64,000 bases of DNA from Anarhynchus alexandrinus (taxonomy: Eukaryota; Chordata; Aves; Charadriiformes; Charadriidae): NCBI GenBank assembly GCA_008711295.1, contig VUYV01000010.1, positions 7,082,589-7,146,588 of the forward strand. Direction: 5' to 3'. Of the stretch, positions 51,274-61,752 are shown piece by piece. Both the position numbers and the translations under genes were made by a program. The first letter of the stretch is position 1, and each line of letters opens with the position of its first letter. Below the pieces are notes generated by a model, which was given only the letters and a program-made list of their open reading frames with translations, was not told the origin of the DNA and did not search any database.

Positions 51274-52947
51274 ACTAGCCCTTTTCCAGTAATTGCCCAG
51301 CTCCGCAGTTTGACCAGCTGAGGAGGTGGTGTGCAGCCAGCTCTGAGAGGGAAAGGCTGGAAGGAACACTCAGGGTAGGAGCGGGGCACCTCTCTGAGAC
51401 TCTTGATAAGCACGGTTATGGATTTCCCCTCCTTGGAGAGGGGCAGCGAAGCTCTGCTCTGGGGCATCTTTCTCTCCTGTGAAGGTGAGGACATTTTTGC
51501 GTAGTGTCGAGAAACAAGCAGGCTAGTTCCTTCTGCAGAGCTCCAGAAGTAGGAAGACATTCCTGATGTTGCCAACTGTAGGATCACTGCCCATGTTTCA
51601 GATGTCTTTGAGGCCATGTAGTGCTGTGTCTGTCAACTGGGAGCAGACTAGGACACAACTAGCTGCCTCACAAGCTCTCAAGTCTGATGTAGTGACTATG
51701 AAACTCAAAATCATTTCCACCTCTCTCATCTTCACAGCTGAGGCCATGTCTGACCTGTTCTGCCAACTTACCTGGCCCATGTGGTCATGAAGCAAGGGAA
51801 GCATGGGCACTGGGTTGCAGCTGGGACTGGGCTTGCCAAATGTGTTGGTGTCTAACATTTTGGAAGTGAAGAAAAAAAAAAAAAGCTCTAGGCTTTTCTT
51901 GTGACAGTTTAGCATCAGTATTGCTCTAGAAGTGAGACCAGTGTCAAACAGAGTTGACATCTTACGTTCTCAATAACTACAATATATCTGTCATTAGGAT
52001 CCCTTTTCATTTCTGTGGGAGACAGAGCCACTTTCCAGCGCTTTGTGTCTGACTGTTGCTTTCCTTAAGTTATTAATGCTCTCATTAGTCTAGTAGTGCT
52101 GACTGTGGATCGCTAGATGGCCTGACTAGATGTCTTTATGAATGTTTTAATACCTGTGGAACAAGAAGCTGTTTGTCCATGAACAGTGCTAGTTTTTTTT
52201 ATAATTGGGACACAATCAGCAAATTATATATATGGACTGTAGGTCATTCTGCTTGCAGCTTGCAACTCTGTGTGTCTTAGTTTTCTAATGAGAGGATTCT
52301 GTTTCTAAAATGCATGGCTTGCTTTGTGCTTAGGCTCACCTTGTGAAGAGAGTCCCAGCTGCTTGGCTTGCTGGAGGCTTGCTTCAGAGAGAACTGCAGT
52401 AATGAACAGGTCTTTTACCACTTAATGATCTTAATTTAAAGAGAAAGGACAGCTCTTAGCAGCATGCACCAAAAGATTAGGTAATTTTTGAGGCAGTTCC
52501 TGTTTGACAACTGACCACCAGTGGAAACTGGAGCTTTAGTGTGAGTGATCCTACTGGGTCCTTCTCAGTATGGTTGATCTGATCTGTTTTCTGAAGGTTT
52601 GGGATCTGAGTGTGATAAGTGCCCCACGAATTCTGTACACTTCTGACTGGCTTGCTGGGCTTTGAGCTATTAATTTATTTACATCAATTATACTTTTCAA
52701 TACCCTAGAGGCTTTGCTGACTAATGAGAAAAGTTAATATAGCCAGCCATCCGCTGATTGAGAAATAGAAGCTGTATTTCATCACCTACATCTTTAATGG
52801 AGCCTTTGCTGGGCAATCTGGTTAATTATTCCAATTACTTTTTGTTATTTATAAGCAAAATTGCTAAAGCATGAATACATAAGCAAATCTTCACATCTGC
52901 ATGCAAGTCAAGACTGGAGATTAAATACCAGTGATTATCTAATGCAA

Positions 52948-52953
52948 AATAAA
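52948..52953 (+). terminator. GALNT10: Candidate poly(A) signal AATAAA
   Basis: Canonical hexamer 3.2 kb after the stop, followed by a T-rich stretch. It lies just before the CR1, so its use would exclude the CR1 from the mRNA. Confidence 0.4.
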
Positions 52954-53075
52954 TGTTTTCATATTTTTTCCCAAAAAATATTCAAACCACCCTTCTCTCT
53001 GAGGCTGCTTAAATTCTGCTGCTTTTCAGTATCAGAATCCCAGACAACAGGGGAATCCCTGGATGTGTGTTATCA

Positions 53076-54021
53076 CACAGAATCACAGAATGGTAGGGGT
53101 TGGAAGGGACCTCTGGAGATCATCTAGTCCAACCCCTCTGCCAGAGCAGGGTCACCTACAGCAGGATGCTGTAGGACGGCATCCAGGCAGGTTTTGAATG
53201 TCTCCAGAGTCGGAGACTCCACCATCCCTCTGCGCAGCCTGTGCCGGTGCTCTGCCACCCTCACAGGAAAGAAGTTCCTCCTAATGTTTAGATGGAACTT
53301 CCTATGTTCAAGTTTGTGCCTGTTACCTTTTGTCCTGTCACTGGGCACCACTGAAAAAAGTCTGTTACCATCCCCCTGGCACCCTCCCTTTAAGTACTTA
53401 TAAGCATTGATAAGATCCCCCCTCAGTCTTCTCTTCTCCAGACTTAAAAGACCCAAGTCCCTCAGCCTTTCCTTATAAGCAAGATGTTCCAGTCCCCTAA
53501 CCATCTTTGTAGCCCTTTGCTGGACCATCTCCAGCAGTTCCCTGTCCTGCCTGAACCGTGGAGCCCGGAACTGGACACAATACTCCAGATGCAGCCTCAC
53601 CAGGGCAGGGCAGAGCAGAGGGGGAGGATAACCTCCCTCGCCCTGCTGGCCACACTCTTCTTGATGCACCCCAGGATGCCATTGGCCTTCTTGGCCAGCA
53701 GGGCACATTGCTGGCTTATGGTCATCCTGTTGTCCCCCAGGACTTCCAGGTCCCTTTCCACAGAGCTGCTCTCCAGCCCCAAACCTGTACTGATGCATGG
53801 GGTTATTCCTCCCCAGGTGCAGTACCCTACACTTGCCTTTGTTGAATTTCATAAGGTTTCTCTCTGCCCAACTCTCCAGCCTGTCCAGGTCACGCCGAAC
53901 GGCAGCACAGCCTTCCTGCGTGTCAGCCACCCCTCCCAGTTTTATGTCATCAGCAAACTTGCTGATGGTACACTCTGCCCCTTCATCCAGGTCATTGATG
54001 AATATATTGAACAGGACTGGA
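53076..54021 (-). mobile_element. CR1 LINE, 5'-truncated, antisense to GALNT10
   Basis: The + strand starts with CACAGAATCACAGAATGG and GGTTGGAAGGGACC, the reverse complement of a CR1 3' end. The minus strand carries the end of the ORF2 reverse transcriptase: a frame at 53124-53930 includes LDRLESWAERNLMKFNKGKC and RRLRGDLINAYKYLKGG, both typical of the CR1 RT C-terminus. Between about 53600 and 53780 the CR1-like reading shifts to another minus frame (53597-53782) and then returns, so two compensating indels have broken it. The endonuclease and most of the RT are missing. The copy is younger than the one at 17.6 kb, since its 3' end is well kept. It cannot move on its own. Confidence 0.95.
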
Positions 54022-54228
54022 TCATTATTATGTCACATAATAATACTTTGATTTGCTCTTGTTGATTTATACTGGTGCTAATCTCTAAGGCCTACAAACA
54101 GCGGAATAGGTTTGGGGCTCTTATGTGTGCAAGATGTCTTTTTTCATGCCTGGGAAATTAACTTTCTTTTCCACACCATAATAGAAGACTGTGTGGGCCT
54201 TATTGAAAGTGGTATACAGCATCATTAA

Positions 54229-54234
54229 AATAAA
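54229..54234 (+). terminator. GALNT10: Candidate distal poly(A) signal AATAAA
   Basis: Hexamer in CATCATTAAAATAAAGATGTG, followed by T- and GT-containing sequence. If used, the mature 3' UTR would include the antisense CR1. Confidence 0.4.
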
Positions 54235-54459
54235 GATGTGCCTTTTTAAATGTAAATGTACAGCAAATGCTTAAACTTGAACCATTTCCTAGTGCCTTGC
54301 TGGACAAGAGAGAAGAGGGGAAGGGGTTGGGAGATAAGGATGTAAGAAAAAGCTTGACTCGTGCGGTGTTTGTGTTTGTGTGTGTTTTTTAAAATGTCTG
54401 ACTTTAAGTGCAAAATTTGTGTGAATGACAGTAATTCAGAAGCTCCTGGGTTTCCTCTG

Positions 54460-54460
54460 N
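54460..54460. other. Single N, probable contig join
   Basis: Flanked by TTTCCTCTG and AGCTTCCTCT, which share TTCCTCT. This may be a tiny unresolved overlap. Confidence 0.6.
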
Positions 54461-57400
54461 AGCTTCCTCTTTGTACACTGTAACAACTGAAGGTAGACTA
54501 CAGGATGTCTTGGTTAGCTGTTGGATGATTCACCTCATGGTGAAGGCTCGTGCATTCCACCGGCATGCAAGATCCTGCATTTTATTTTCTGAGTATCCAA
54601 ATCAGAAATCACAAATAGTCCCAAAGGGATACAAGATCTGTAGCAGAAGTGTCTTTCAGAAAGTCAATGTTTTCCATCACTAGGAAACTTTTAAAGGGTG
54701 TGTTCAAATCTCTAATACAGAAGTAGCAAGAAAGCGATTTCTCAGCTTAACTTTCTCCCTGGTTTGTTTTACAGTAGTCTATGCACAGGGCTTTGCTTTC
54801 TTTTACTGGAGAGTTCCAGTCGGCAAGCTTTCCTCCTCCCTGCTGCACTGAGACATCAGTGTACTGGAAGTCAAACAGGCACCACCAGCAACCGGCACTG
54901 CAAGAACACAGTGCTCTCGTAGCTACTGTAGGGTCATTACAGTAGCTATGCCGGCTTACACCACTGAGGGGAGAGGAGAGGGATCTCCTAGAAGTCATAC
55001 TGGGCGATCGCCTAACTGCTGGGCAAAAAGAGAGAAGCTTTTATTTTAACTTGTCTTTCAAGATACGGACAGACACTTGAATGGTTTTGACTGGAGAGAA
55101 CAGCCAGCCTCTAGCAGTCAGCCTGTCACGCTTTCAGTCGAAAGAGCCCTGGTAAAGTTATGTCTGAAACAGGCTGGCTCTGCTAGCAGAAGGGATTCGA
55201 GTGTACCTTGCATCCCACATCCACTCCCAACTGCTGTGGTTCACGTTCCTGCTCATCTACTCTGTTTCTAATCAGTTGCAACAAAGGACCTGGTGGTGCC
55301 TAACTTGGTCCTTATTTGACAAGTGGCAATCTCGGTTTCCATTTTAACATTTAGCATGAAAAGCTTCTTAAATAGTTAGCAAACTGTTGCCAAAATGGTG
55401 AGTAGCTTTAGGTTAATGTCAGAGCCTGGAGGGTAGGATTAAAAGGCCTTTCACAGGATACATAGCAAAAAGGGGAGCTGGACCAGGAGTCAGGAGCACT
55501 GGGTCCTGCTCCCAGTCTACCAGTGCCTATTACTTGATCTTTAGCAAAGAAAGTCGATGTGCTGCAATTTCCCAACCTGTGTAAGATTTAGCTTTAAGTG
55601 CTTTATTTGCTGACCTAATGCGTGTTGAGTCTGTATTTTAAAACAAGTTGCAAGTCCTCACCTGGTTCGAAAGGAGAGATGCAATGGGTGGAGAATGGGA
55701 AAGCTGAGATCTGAAATTTCCATCAGCATTCGACACGCAGTTGTCAATTCATTTCATAATCCTCATTAACCAGTCAGATTGATTTATTCACATAAATTTA
55801 AAGTGTAACTGAGATAAACTCACCTCTGCTGTGATTGCTCCTTTGTAGTGTCACACGTTAACTTGGGAGACCTGTGTATGAAACTAGGCAAAGATAGATT
55901 ATGGAAATCCTAATGAAAATCCTGTGTCTGTTTTTTGACTCTGCTAGCTGAATATGCTCCATTATTCACTGCATTTGAGCTTTCTTGATGCTTCTGTATG
56001 ACCCAAATGGCTTCAATGATTCCAGCAAATGTGAGGGATTTGAGAGTTTAATGTAAAGCCACTGGATCTATGTGGTCTTACATCTGCTAGTTCAACTCTA
56101 GGAAAAAAGTCCTAATCCCAATTAGTGAGCAAGCAAATGTGAACTTCAACCACAAAACAAGATAAAAACTGATCAAGCTAATAGACTAAAACGTTAGCCC
56201 TTACGATAACAATAACAAATAGCTTTAGCCTCTAGGGTGGAGAAGGGAATTGGTTTCAAAATGCATTCTCCAGGATATCGGTGATAAGGTCTAATTTTGT
56301 CTATTCCTTGTACTGCATGCATTTTATCTGTAAAACTGGATGGTGCCTCTTGAATCAGTGTATATTTATTTCTGTGCATATTAGGACCAACAGCCTAATA
56401 TCTGGGGGTGGTAAAGGACTTGTAGCACTTTAATGTAGTAGCTTTCATAAATTGGGAATCATTGATAGAATGCCTAGTGTTTTTAAAGTTGAATGGACTT
56501 CCTTTTATAATATATTTAAAATAAATTTTTAATGTGTTTTCTGAAACTGTGTGTGCAGAAATGACTGTCCCTGCCTGCTTCGTTCCAGTGACTGATTTCC
56601 CTTCTCGCTACTTCTTAGGAGAATAAGCGTAGTTACCCTGGTCTGGTGTTTCCTCAGCATAGGCTTCCTGGCCATGTCATGCACTGCTCTCCCCATCCCC
56701 TTTGGGAAACGTTCTTCCCAGCTGCCCTTTGAAGGTATCGGGTGTAAATTGCAGGGTTTGCTGTGTTCATGCACAAGCAGCTGACAAGCTCACGCCTGAG
56801 CGCTGTGTTGGGCGTACATGGCAGGTTCAAGCAGCTGGGGGCTGCAGAGGTGCCCGTGGGACAGGAGCTGTGAGCTCCTGTCTGCTCCTCACAGCTGCTT
56901 CCAGCCAGATCTGAAATCAATGGGAACAACCCACCACGCCCCAAAACTCCAGCCAGTCAGAGGACCCTGCAGCATTCAGCTCAGACAAGTTTAATGAAGA
57001 GCTGCAGCCATGAGGGGAGGAGACACGTGAGGAGAAATGTACAGAGGCGTGAACAAAGCTGGAGATGTGAAGGGAGATATGTTTATGCAAGGAGGCACTC
57101 CATGCCCAAGGGTACAATCCTGGAGGGACTGTGGCCATGGTGGATGACTTGTGCCAAGGTAGGACACTCCTGAGGGATAGGGGCCATGGACAATCCTTGT
57201 TGGCAGGGCACACTGGGAAGCACAGAGGAGCAGAGAAAACCCAGCACAGAGAAGTGAAGATAAAGTTACACACTTGACACTGATCTCCTGCACTCATCAC
57301 CTCACTGAATGAATTCGGAGAGACTGCGTGCAAATAGTGGCAAAGGGGAGGTGAGACTAGGAACCAGGGAGGACAGATGTTTGGATGAAATTTAGCCGAA

Positions 57401-57702
57401 GGAAGGAGGAGGAAAGGTGTTCACCTCAGTGTGTGTTTTCCCTTTTCTCAATGCCCAAATCGGTGATTAGAAGTTTGTGTTATTTGGCAACTAAGTAAGT
57501 AAAAATTCCCCAGGTTGATACTGTTGCGGATAACACCGAGTTGGAGCATCGTCTACTGCAGTGACTGCCTCAGGGGCGAGCCATGGCTGGCTTTCTGTAA
57601 GGGTAAGCAGTTGGCTGCTGCTGTGTGTGGGTGAGTACTTCAGGAGAGGGGCTGGGGTGGGATGCTCAGGCACTCTTGTTCCCCTGACCAAACACTGCAA
57701 TG

Positions 57703-57782
57703 CTGTCATGGGTGGATGGTGACCCTCGTGCCGTCCTCCTTTCTGTCATGCCTGGATGGTGACCCTTTGCCATCTTCCTTGA
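57703..57782. repeat. Short tandem duplication, unit about 40 bp, two copies
   Basis: TGTCATGGGTGGATGGTGAC recurs 40 bases later as TGTCATGCCTGGATGGTGAC, with similar following sequence (CCGTCCTCCTT, CCATCTTCCTT). Confidence 0.8.
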
Positions 57783-58207
57783 AGCATGGGCCTTGCTGTC
57801 CTCTCAAGAACGGAGCCTTGTGGTGAGGTCCTCTGCGAGCTGACACCTGGGCAGCAGCCATCGTGGCTGGGACGTTCCCCTCCCTGAGCCTGCCATCAGC
57901 CACGTGCTCAAGGCAATGCAAAAAGTTTTTCTCAAAGGCAGTTTGTGTGTTTACTGCTGAGAGAGATGGCCGTGAGAATAAAATATTTAAATCACCCAAG
58001 CCTATACAAGTATCTTGTCTGAACTACCTTGTCCTGCGGTTTGAGGGAGCTCAGCATCGCATGACTGTTGCCCAGCTTAGGGCAGGATGAAGCTGTTACT
58101 CTCCTTTTTCTGCACATCTGCCTTGGGAGCAACCACTGGCAGATCCATCCTACACCTTGGTTTTCAGGGAAGCGATCTAACAGCTCACTGCCCTTTTTCT
58201 GTTCTAG

Positions 58208-58246
58208 TCTTTGGGTGGAGAGAGCAGTGTTTTGGCCCAAGACAAG
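58208..58246 (+). other. Candidate exon A of an unidentified transcript
   Basis: 39 nt between a strong acceptor (cccttttt-type tract, ttctgttctag) and a perfect donor AAG|gtaagt. At phase 0 it reads SLGGESSVLAQDK; at phase 1 it reads a frame with FGWREQCFGPRQ. A minus-strand or noncoding origin is not excluded. No family is recognised. Confidence 0.25.
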
Positions 58247-58697
58247 GTAAGTTTATAGGCATTGCTCATGGCCCTATCCCATGTTCCCATTAGGGCCCTC
58301 AGCACTTTCTACAGTCACCGCTTCATTTCTTCTAAACACTCTTTTTTACTTAACGCCATGGGGTGAAAAACAGTGAAATAAACGGAAGGGAGACAAACAA
58401 TAGCATGTGTGAAAAATCTGCATGTGTGAAAATCAGCAAGGCGTGCTCCTAAGGGAAGACTGTGCTATGATTCTTGGGCCACGGGAACATTTCCCAGGGG
58501 GAGTATGTGCCAAAAGCTGTGACAGTTTAAGCATTTTAGCAGGTTCAATATGTGCCACCCTCGAAAAATGCTGAGGACAGTGGGAGTCTGGCAGAAGGTG
58601 CTAGGGCAAAGTCTCCTTTGGCCCCCAAGGTACAGAAAATGGAAATGGTCTGATTCCTGACTGGAGGTATAAAAAAATAAAAAGGGTTTTTTCCCAG

Positions 58698-58772
58698 GAC
58701 ATCTTTGGCAGCACAGACCTTTTGGAGAGCAGCATTTCTGTCCCAAGAACCCTGAACAGCTCCATCAAAACA
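58698..58772 (+). other. Candidate exon B of an unidentified transcript
   Basis: 75 nt between the acceptor ggttttttcccag and donor ACA|gtaagt. At phase 0 it encodes 25 residues beginning DIFGSTDLLESSISVPR. It is also open at phase 1. Its length is a multiple of three, so it joins exon A and exon C without changing frame. Confidence 0.25.
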
Positions 58773-59148
58773 GTAAGTTCCAGATGACAGCTACATCACA
58801 GACCTATCTTTAGAGGGTAGTGCTGCTCCGGCTGAGATTTAAAGGCCTGTGCAGGTTCCCCTAATTTGATTAGAGGCCTGGCTTGGATGGGCAGGCTATT
58901 ACAGCTTCAAAGGCACTAAAGCTGCCTGAGTGCTGATGGGTTTATGAAACATTGTTTCTCACTTCATTGCAGCTCCCACAAAGAATTATTAGATCAAGTT
59001 AGTGATAGATACCTAATAAAGAATGTCTCTATGAGGCAGTTTATTTCACAGCAAGCTAGTTCTGGACTAGCAGAGTGTGAAATCTTGAGGTTCCCATGAG
59101 GATAAATATGCTGAAGTAAACTGCAATTATATGAACACCTCCATGCAC

Positions 59149-59174
59149 TTTTTTTTTTTTTTTTAAAAAAAAAA
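59149..59174. repeat. T16-A10 homopolymer pair
   Basis: Sixteen T followed directly by ten A, able to fold on itself. It lies 90 nt upstream of candidate exon C. Confidence 0.9.
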
Positions 59175-59266
59175 GGTGTCATTGTGTTAGCCTGAGCTGT
59201 AGGTACTTAGCATTGAATTAGGAAACAGTCAGTGACAAAAGCAGGGTTTTTTTTTGCTCTTAATAG

Positions 59267-59338
59267 GCATTGCGAAACAACATCCTTTCATTTGCATGGG
59301 ACGAGAGTTTGCAGCCAAAGATGAAATACAACCTGATG
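59267..59338 (+). other. Candidate exon C of an unidentified transcript
   Basis: 72 nt between the acceptor tttttttgctcttaatag and donor ATG|gtaagt. At phase 0 it encodes 24 residues including LSFAWDESLQPKMKYNLM. At phase 1 it reads IAKQHPFICMGREF. I recognise neither. The phase-1 frame stays open past the donor to 59580 and includes a hydrophobic stretch near its end, so an unspliced terminal exon is also conceivable. Confidence 0.27.
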
Positions 59339-60709
59339 GTAAGTACCAACCTGTTCTAGCACTGATGGTGCCTGTTTCTCCAGCCACTCCCAGCCTCCCA
59401 TTGAATAGTCCACGGAGCACCTGCAGAAGCTCCTCCTCACAGAGACAGGAGGAAGTTCTGCCTGTTATGATCGTGTTCCCTTTTATCTACTTGCTTGCTG
59501 CTATTATCGTCTGTCCCTGCAGTTGGTGCTTTCAGCTTCCCAAATGTCCTCCTGCAAGATTTCATCAGCCTGCCATTTGATTTTTATTTGTAATGTTAAG
59601 ATAAACCTAGAAAGCTTGCTGTCGGGAGCTCTGAGGTCACTGTCAGCCTTCTGGTGTTTTCCCTTTCTCAAAAACAAGGGAATATCTGTATGATTTTTGC
59701 CAGGAGGCTATTCCTTCAGGCAGGCAGATGCCAGGCAATTTGGCCGGGGGCTTTTATAAGAGGAAGCATCTTGCTTTTTAAAATCTCTTTGCTCTGCACT
59801 AACTGCTTGTTGGTCTGTGAGCAGTCATTTGTTTCCATCACCTTCCCATTGGAGTGGCTGGCTTCTGGGAGCGGTGTCCCCAGGAGAGTGCACTGTGGTT
59901 CTCTAGTAGTCACACAGACAAACAGGAATTAGTAATTGCCTGTATTTATTGCACCAGCAATAAAAACTAAGACAAGAAGCAGAACTGTTGAGGAAGAGTA
60001 TTAAGTTCCTGACCTGCAGATTTATTCTGAGACATGTTTGGTATTGCCTGGAAAATACATATTTTATCATTTCTCAGTCTTCTTGTGGGGAGCAGGCAGA
60101 ACAGGCTGCAAGATGCCTGTGTCACTGTTACCGTGCAGCAGGCTGATCTGATGACCATGGGCTTTGAGAAGACTCTTTCTTGCAAAGGTATTTTGTGTGT
60201 GTGATTCAGCACAGTTCATCCTGTGCTAACGTACATTGTTCCATGTGTTTGATTTCAGACTTTGAAGTAATTTTAGTCTATAGAACCTCTTTTCTGTTTG
60301 TGCAAAAAGTCTTTTCTTCAGGGAGATGAAATCCTTTTCCATTTACAGCTGCCCACGCACCTTTGACGATACAATGCTATTACAGAGGTGACAGCATTTC
60401 CAGAAGTAACATCTTTTACATCTTTTCTCTACAGATCAGCAGGAATTTCTTCCCCCCCCCCCCCCCCCCATTTTACCTTTTTTTCTGAAGATGAAAGAAA
60501 AGCAAAGCTTCAAGTCAGATTGCTTTGGGAAACACTTTCCCAGGTCTGATCTTTTCACTATCCCTACCTCGTAATTAGTAAAAAAAAATCAATTCTCTTT
60601 AATAATTCTTTCAGTCAGAACTCCTACCTACACGGCACCAGGAGCCTTATGTGATGATGTAGCCAAGAACAGGCGTTTGTGGAGTATGTTGACATGAGTT
60701 TTGCACAAG
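59339..60709. other. Intergenic region upstream of SAP30L
   Basis: Apart from the open frame that continues to 59580, I recognise no gene. A C18 run lies at 60452-60469. A 39-nt segment at 60349-60387 also has splice-like edges but is closed by a stop at phase 0. Confidence 0.65.
60452..60469. repeat. C18 homopolymer
   Basis: Eighteen consecutive C on the + strand, about 0.25 kb before the CpG island. The length may be uncertain because of slippage. Confidence 0.9.
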
Positions 60710-61037
60710 TGACCGGGCGAGAGCCTGCTCCAGCCGGGCCGGTTGTTGCTTTTGCCCTGTTACTAGAGCAGTGCCGGTTCAGCTGTGGCCGGTCGCAGAT
60801 ACCCGGGTTAGGAGCCCGTGGCCCGCAGGTTGAGGCGAGCCAGTGCCGCGGCTAGAGGCTTGTGTTTCGCTATGGGGAGCAGAGGAAGCCCGAAGGCCGG
60901 CGACGAGGCCGGGACGCGCTCCGGCAGCGCCCGGGGCGAAGGCAGAGGCCGAGTTTCCTCAGCCTCCTGCCGGGCAGAGCCGGGGGCGCCTGAGGGGCGG
61001 CCGGGCCCGCCGCTCCCCTCACGGACGGGGCGGGGGG

Positions 61038-61038
61038 N
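61038..61038. other. Single N in the CpG island
   Basis: Follows CGGGGGG in extreme GC sequence, where read coverage usually fails. Confidence 0.6.
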
Positions 61039-61229
61039 GCCGACCTTCCGGCTGCCGTGCGAACGCGGAGGCGGGCGGGGGCCGGACGGCGGTCGGCTGA
61101 GTGGCAGGGCCTCCCACTAATCGACGCGCGGAGCGGCGGCGGCGCGCCCCGCCCCTCCAGCCGCGCCGCCCAACCAGCGCCCCGGCTGTTAGGCGGGAGG
61201 GGCGGGACTTCCGCTGCCGGGGAGGCGGT

Positions 61230-61266
61230 TTTGTGTGTGTGTGTGAGTGTGTGTGTGTGAGTGTGA
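61230..61266. repeat. GT microsatellite in the SAP30L promoter or leader
   Basis: (TG)n interrupted by GA at regular points. It includes the TGA at 61258-61260, which closes the reading frame upstream of the SAP30L start. Confidence 0.9.
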
Positions 61267-61396
61267 GCGGTGCGTGCGGGGTCCCGGCTCCCCCGCGGGC
61301 GGCGGCGCTTGGGGGGCCCGGCCTGGCCCGGCCCGACCTCCACGGCCTCCGCTGAGGGGCGGCGGCGTTGAGCGGCCCTCCCTCCCGGCGGCGCTG

Positions 61397-61443
61397 AGGG
61401 GGGTCCCCCCTTGAGGGGGCCCCGGCGAGAGTGGGGGGCCCCC
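61397..61443. other. G/C-run palindromes in the SAP30L 5' leader
   Basis: AGGGGGGTCCCCCCT (61397-61411) is a perfect 7+1+7 inverted repeat, and GGGGGGCCCCC (61433-61443) a second. With neighbouring G runs they could form stable hairpins or G-quadruplexes in a leader RNA. Confidence 0.6.
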
Positions 61444-61472
61444 GCGGGGGCGGCGGGGTCCCCCCCCGTCGT

Positions 61473-61473
61473 N
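61473..61473. other. Single N in the SAP30L 5' leader
   Basis: Lies 94 nt before the start codon, between CCCCCCCGTCGT and CCCCGCGG. Probably an assembly break caused by the GC palindromes just upstream. Confidence 0.6.
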
Positions 61474-61566
61474 CCCCGCGGAGGGTACGGGGCGACCCGG
61501 CGGCGGCGGCGGCTGTTTCCCCGGTTGTCGGCTCCCCGGGCGGGGTGAGGGGCGGGCAGGTGGGCG

Positions 61567-61752
61567 ATGAATGGTTTCAGCACCGAGGAGGACAGCCGGG
61601 ATGGGCCTCCCGCCGCCCCCTTTTACGGCCAGAGCTGCTGCCTCATCGACGACGGGGACCGCTGCGTGCGCCCCGCCGGCAACGCGTCCTTCAGCAAGAG
61701 GATCCAGAAGAGCATCTCGCAGAAGAAGCTGAAGCTGGACATCGACAAAAGT
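61567..61752 (+). CDS. SAP30L: SAP30L coding exon 1
   Basis: 62 codons from ATG to AGT, donor gtgagt at 61753. It encodes [20 protein letters not shown], the first zinc-finger cysteines, and [23 protein letters not shown] two bases earlier (AAA A|gtgtga) is a poorer donor and would break the frame to exon 2. A second, out-of-frame ATG lies at 61571. Confidence 0.96.

Larger units (their letters stand above)
49757..54234 (+). other. GALNT10: Probable GALNT10 3' untranslated region
   Basis: No open frame or splice signal of note follows the stop until the next gene region. An AT-alternating run lies at 49767-49781. Hexamers AATAAA occur at 51268, 52948 and 54229. Removing the CR1 insertion (about 0.95 kb) from the longest form leaves about 3.5 kb, which is of the order I would expect for a long GALNT10 3' UTR. 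The true end cannot be fixed from sequence. Confidence 0.55.
54235..58207. other. Intergenic region downstream of GALNT10
   Basis: I recognise no gene, RNA gene or transposon here. A single N lies at 54460. AATAAA at 56519-56524, followed by GT-rich sequence, is another possible transcript end. A 40-bp unit is imperfectly repeated at 57703-57782. Open frames (for example 56917-57333 minus) are unrecognised. A stretch at about 55720-55830 is AT-rich with homeodomain-like words. Confidence 0.7.

Noticed and set aside
55063..55151. 89-nt segment with splice-like edges and a WREQ-containing peptide resembling candidate exon A
   Set aside because: Its length is not a multiple of three, the donor (gtaaag) is weak, and the similarity is only a few residues.
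56663..56734. 72-nt segment with splice-like edges, open at phase 0
   Set aside because: The donor (gtatcg) is weak and the peptide is low-information. I did not add it to the three-exon candidate cluster.
58087..58293. Open frame beginning with a signal-peptide-like MKLLLSFFCTSALG and continuing into candidate exon A
   Set aside because: The start lies in what would be the pyrimidine tract and branch region before a strong acceptor, with no promoter or homology. I kept only the splice-bounded segment as a candidate.
59254..59580. 108-codon frame ending in a hydrophobic, membrane-like stretch
   Set aside because: It runs over a good acceptor and a gtaagt donor, and its downstream part resembles no known protein. 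I mention it only as an alternative for candidate exon C.
60349..60387. 39-nt segment with acceptor-like and donor-like edges downstream of candidate exon C
   Set aside because: It has a stop at phase 0 and an ordinary gtgaca donor. It could be a terminal piece, but support is too thin.
60818..61120. Open frames in the CpG island upstream of SAP30L, on both strands up to 255 codons
   Set aside because: GC-rich sequence lacks stop codons. The peptides are Arg/Gly/Pro/Ala low complexity and mirror one another across strands, and Ns interrupt them.
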